This document shows, in pieces, positions 61,767-64,000 of a stretch of 64,000 bases of DNA. This DNA is from Coriaria nepalensis (taxonomy: Eukaryota; Streptophyta; Magnoliopsida; Cucurbitales; Coriariaceae): the NCBI GenBank assembly GCA_027186245.1, contig CP114481.1, positions 50,313,501-50,377,500 on the forward strand, in the 5' to 3' direction. The notes below the pieces were generated by a model that was given only the letters and a program-made list of their open reading frames with translations, was not told the DNA's origin and searched no databases. Within the stretch, counting starts at the first letter, position 1; the number at the start of each line of letters is the position of its first letter. Both the position numbers and the translations under genes were made by a program.

Positions 61767-64000
61767 GCAAGTTATGCATCAGAATCGCGTTCTAAATGCA
61801 AAAAAGAATTGGTTCGAAGTGCATTCAAAAAATTCAATGATTGAAAAGACTGAGTGATATGTTTTTTATTGCTAAAATAATGCATTATTGTCTTCAATAG
61901 ATTAATTACAAGTTATGTAAGAAAATAATATTGGAAGCGCGAAAATGGAATTCGTTCGTATTAATTTAGAATGATTTAATGACTCGAAGAGACTCAGTGA
62001 CAGGACTTTAAGGCTAAACAAATGCATTGTTGCCTAAAATAGATCAACTGCAAGTTATGCATGAAAGTCATGTTTAATGGCCGAATTTCGTTCGAAGTGA
62101 TTTAGAATGATTTACTGACTAAAAGAGACGCAAAAATATGACTTTAAGTCTAAAAAAATGCATAGTTGCCATCAATAGATCAATTGCAAGTTATGCATGA
62201 AAGTCACGTTTTAAATGCAAAAAGAAAATTGGTTCGAAGTGCCTTCAAACAATTTAATGATTGAAAACACTGAGTGATATGCTTTTTAAAGCTAAAATAA
62301 TGCATTGTTGTCTTCAGTAGATTAATTACAAGTTATGTAAGAAAATAATGTTTGAAGGGCGAAAATAGAATTCGTTCAAATTAATTTAGAATGATTTAAT
62401 GACTAGAAGAGACTCAGTGACACGACTTTAAGGCTAAACAAAAGCATTGTTGCCTTCAATAGATCAACTGCAAGTTATGCACGAAAGTCTTGTTTAATGG
62501 CCGAATTTCGTTCGAAGTGATTTAGAATTATTTACTGACTAAAAGAGACGCAAAAATATGACTTTAAGGCTAAAAAAATTCATACTTGCCATCAATAGAT
62601 AAATTGCAAGTTATGCATGAAAGTCAGGTTTTAAATGCAAAAAGAGAATTGGTTCGAAGTGCCTTCAAACAATTTAATGATTGAAAATACTGAGTGATAT
62701 GCTTTTTAAAGCTAAAATAATGCATTGTTGTCTTCAGTAGATTAATTACTATTTAGGTAAGAAAATAATGTTTGAAGGGCGAAAATAGAATTCGTTTGAA
62801 TTAATTTAGAATGATTTAATGACTAGAAGAGACTCAGTGACATGACTTTAAGGCTAAACAATTGCATTGTTTCCTTCAATAGATCACCTCCAAGTTATGC
62901 ACGAAAGTCATGTTTAAAGGCCGAATTTGGTTTGAAGTTATTTACAATGATTTACTGAGTAAAAGAGATGCAAAAATAGGACTTTAAGGCTAAAAAAAAT
63001 GCATAGTTGCCATCAATAGATCAATTGCAAGTTATGCATGAAAGTCACGTTTTAAATGCAAAAAGAGAATTGGTTCGAAGTGCCTTCAAACAATTTAATG
63101 ATTGAAAACACTGAGTGATATGCTTTATAAAGCTAAAATAATGCATTGTTGTCTTCAGTAGATTAATTACAAGTTATGTAAGAAAATAATGTTGGAAGGA
63201 CGAAAATAGAATTCGTTCGTATTAATTTAGAATGATTTAATGTCTAGAAGAGACTCAGTGACAGGACTTTAAGGCTAAACAAATGCATTGTTGCCTAAAA
63301 TAGATCAACTGCAAGTTATGCATGAAAGTCATGTTTAATGGCCGAATTTCGTTCGAAGTGATTTAGAATGATTTACTGACTAAAAGAGACGCAAAAATAT
63401 GACTTTAAGGCTAAAAAAATGCATAGTTGCCATCAATAAATCAATTGCAAGTTATGCATGAAAGTCACGTTTTAAATGCAAAAAGAGAATTGGTTCGAAG
63501 TGCCTTCAAACAATTTAATGATTGAAAACACTGAGTGATATGCTTTATAAAGCTAAAATAATGCATTATTGTCTTCAGTAGATTAATTACAAGTTATGTA
63601 AGAAAATAATGTTTGAAGGGCGAAAATAGAATTCGTTCAAATTAATTTAGAATGATTTAATGACTAGAAGAGACTCAGTGACACGACTTTAAGGCTAAAC
63701 AAAAGCATTGTTGCCTTCAATAGATCAACTGCAAGTTATGCACGAAAGTCATGTTTAAAGGCCGAATTTCGTTCGAAGTGATTTAGAATGATTTACTGAG
63801 TAAAAGAGATGCAAAAATATGACTTTAAGGCTAAAAAAATGCATAATTGCCATCAATAAATCAATTGCAAGTTATGCATGAAAGTCACGTTTTAAATGCA
63901 AAAAGAGAATTGGTTCGGAGTGCCTTCAAACAATTTAATGATTGAAAACACTGAGTGATATGCTTTTTAAAGCTAAAATAATGCATTGTTGTCTTCAGTA
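61767..64000 (-). repeat. Terminal R2 trimers up to the window edge
   Basis: About five trimers after the rearrangement, back in the A-B-C register. The final units share AATGGCCG, GAAAACACTGAG and GTTCAAATTAATTTAG, and blocks around 62,000-62,450 and 63,270-63,710 resemble each other at about three trimers' distance. The array runs out of the window in the leader of a C monomer, so its far end is not seen. Confidence 0.82.
63311..63730 (-). repeat. Representative R2 trimer: A 63,311-63,446, B 63,447-63,588, C 63,589-63,730
   Basis: Lengths are 136, 142 and 142 bp, exactly 420 in total. R2 differs from R1 by linked changes: GAAGTGATTTAG for GAAGCGATTTAG in A, GCAAGTTATGCAT for GCAACTTATGCAT in B, ATGATTG for ATGATATG, TGTCTTCA for TGTCGTCA, ACAAGTTATGTAAG at the C start, and GAGACTCAGTGAC for GAGACTCAATGAC. 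This copy also shows AATGGCCG, shared with neighbours over the last few kb. Confidence 0.88.

Larger units (their letters stand above)
35228..64000 (-). repeat. Right satellite array, ~420-bp trimer of monomers A-B-C, inverted relative to the left array
   Basis: Counting from GCAAGTTATG, monomer starts fall at 35,283, 35,420, 35,563, 35,704, 35,841, 35,984 and 36,125, giving repeating steps of 137, 143 and 141 bp. At the far end the steps are 136, 142 and 142 bp (63,311, 63,447, 63,589, 63,731). The unit is therefore a trimer of about 420 bp, about 68 copies. The monomers read as diverged reverse complements of the left monomer, sharing GCAAGTTATG, GAATTCGTTC and TTTAAGGCTAA. The trimer register holds through almost 29 kb apart from two breaks, near 39.2 and 61.7 kb. 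No open frame of useful length is seen although 420 is divisible by 3. Confidence 0.96.

Noticed and set aside
1..64000. CRISPR array
   Set aside because: There are no short direct repeats with unique spacers. The whole 136-143-bp unit is repeated, and no cas-like gene is present.
1..64000. Telomeric or subtelomeric repeats
   Set aside because: No TTAGGG, TTTAGGG or TTAGG runs were seen on either strand.
35232..64000. Coding potential in the right array because 420 is divisible by 3
   Set aside because: Constant frame across trimers could allow a repetitive protein, but all frames I read contain stops such as TAA or TGA within each trimer, and no long frame appears.
1..64000. Replication origin or bacterial plasmid iterons
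   Set aside because: The unit is far longer than iterons, there are hundreds of copies, and no replication gene or other coding sequence accompanies them.
35283..64000. Polyadenylation-like AATAAA words (CAATAAATTAATTGC)
   Set aside because: They recur once per trimer as part of the satellite, with no upstream gene, so they have no support as processing signals.

Overview
The window is satellite DNA from end to end. I see no protein-coding gene, RNA gene or recognisable transposon, so it most likely comes from a eukaryotic chromosome, from a centromeric, pericentromeric or other heterochromatic block. The sequence is AT-rich (about 31% G+C in the left monomer consensus I counted). Nothing in it identifies the species, and I could not match the monomer to a named satellite from memory.

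Layout: (1) 1-35,231 is a head-to-tail array of a monomer of about 142 bp, roughly 248 copies, all in one orientation. Most monomers carry one EcoRI site (GAATTC). On top of the monomer sit several local higher-order repeats (HORs) of different size: 5/6-mers (710/852 bp), a 17-mer (2,413 bp), three 11-mers (1,549/1,549/1,562 bp), a 15-mer (2,102 bp), and 16/17-mers (2,272/2,414 bp). Small length differences between HOR copies are explained exactly by whole-monomer gains or by a recurrent 13-bp slippage deletion.

(2) At 35,228-35,231 the array switches abruptly, across a 2-4 base overlap, to a diverged relative of the same monomer in the opposite orientation. This right array (to 64,000, about 68 units) is built from a stable trimer of about 420 bp made of three monomer types. 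I call them A (136-137 bp), B (142-143 bp) and C (141-142 bp). C aligns to the reverse complement of the left monomer at about 74% identity by hand (103 of 140 positions, ungapped) and is the only type that regularly keeps the EcoRI site.

(3) The right array is a mosaic of two trimer subfamilies, R1 and R2. R1 lies next to the junction and in islands at about 44.2-46.3, 47.6-48.4 and 49.3-50.1 kb. R2 makes up the rest. Tandem duplications of 2-5 trimers overlie this. There are two clear phase errors: an A-B-B-C tetramer near 39.2 kb and a 178-bp loss with template-switch-like filler near 61.7 kb.

No genes act together here. The interest lies in array evolution: an inverted junction between two diverged satellite subfamilies, HORs that differ in size by single monomers, mosaic conversion, dyad symmetries repeated in most left monomers, and a motif partly like the CENP-B box confined to the R1 A monomer. 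A misassembly within such repeats cannot be excluded from the sequence alone.
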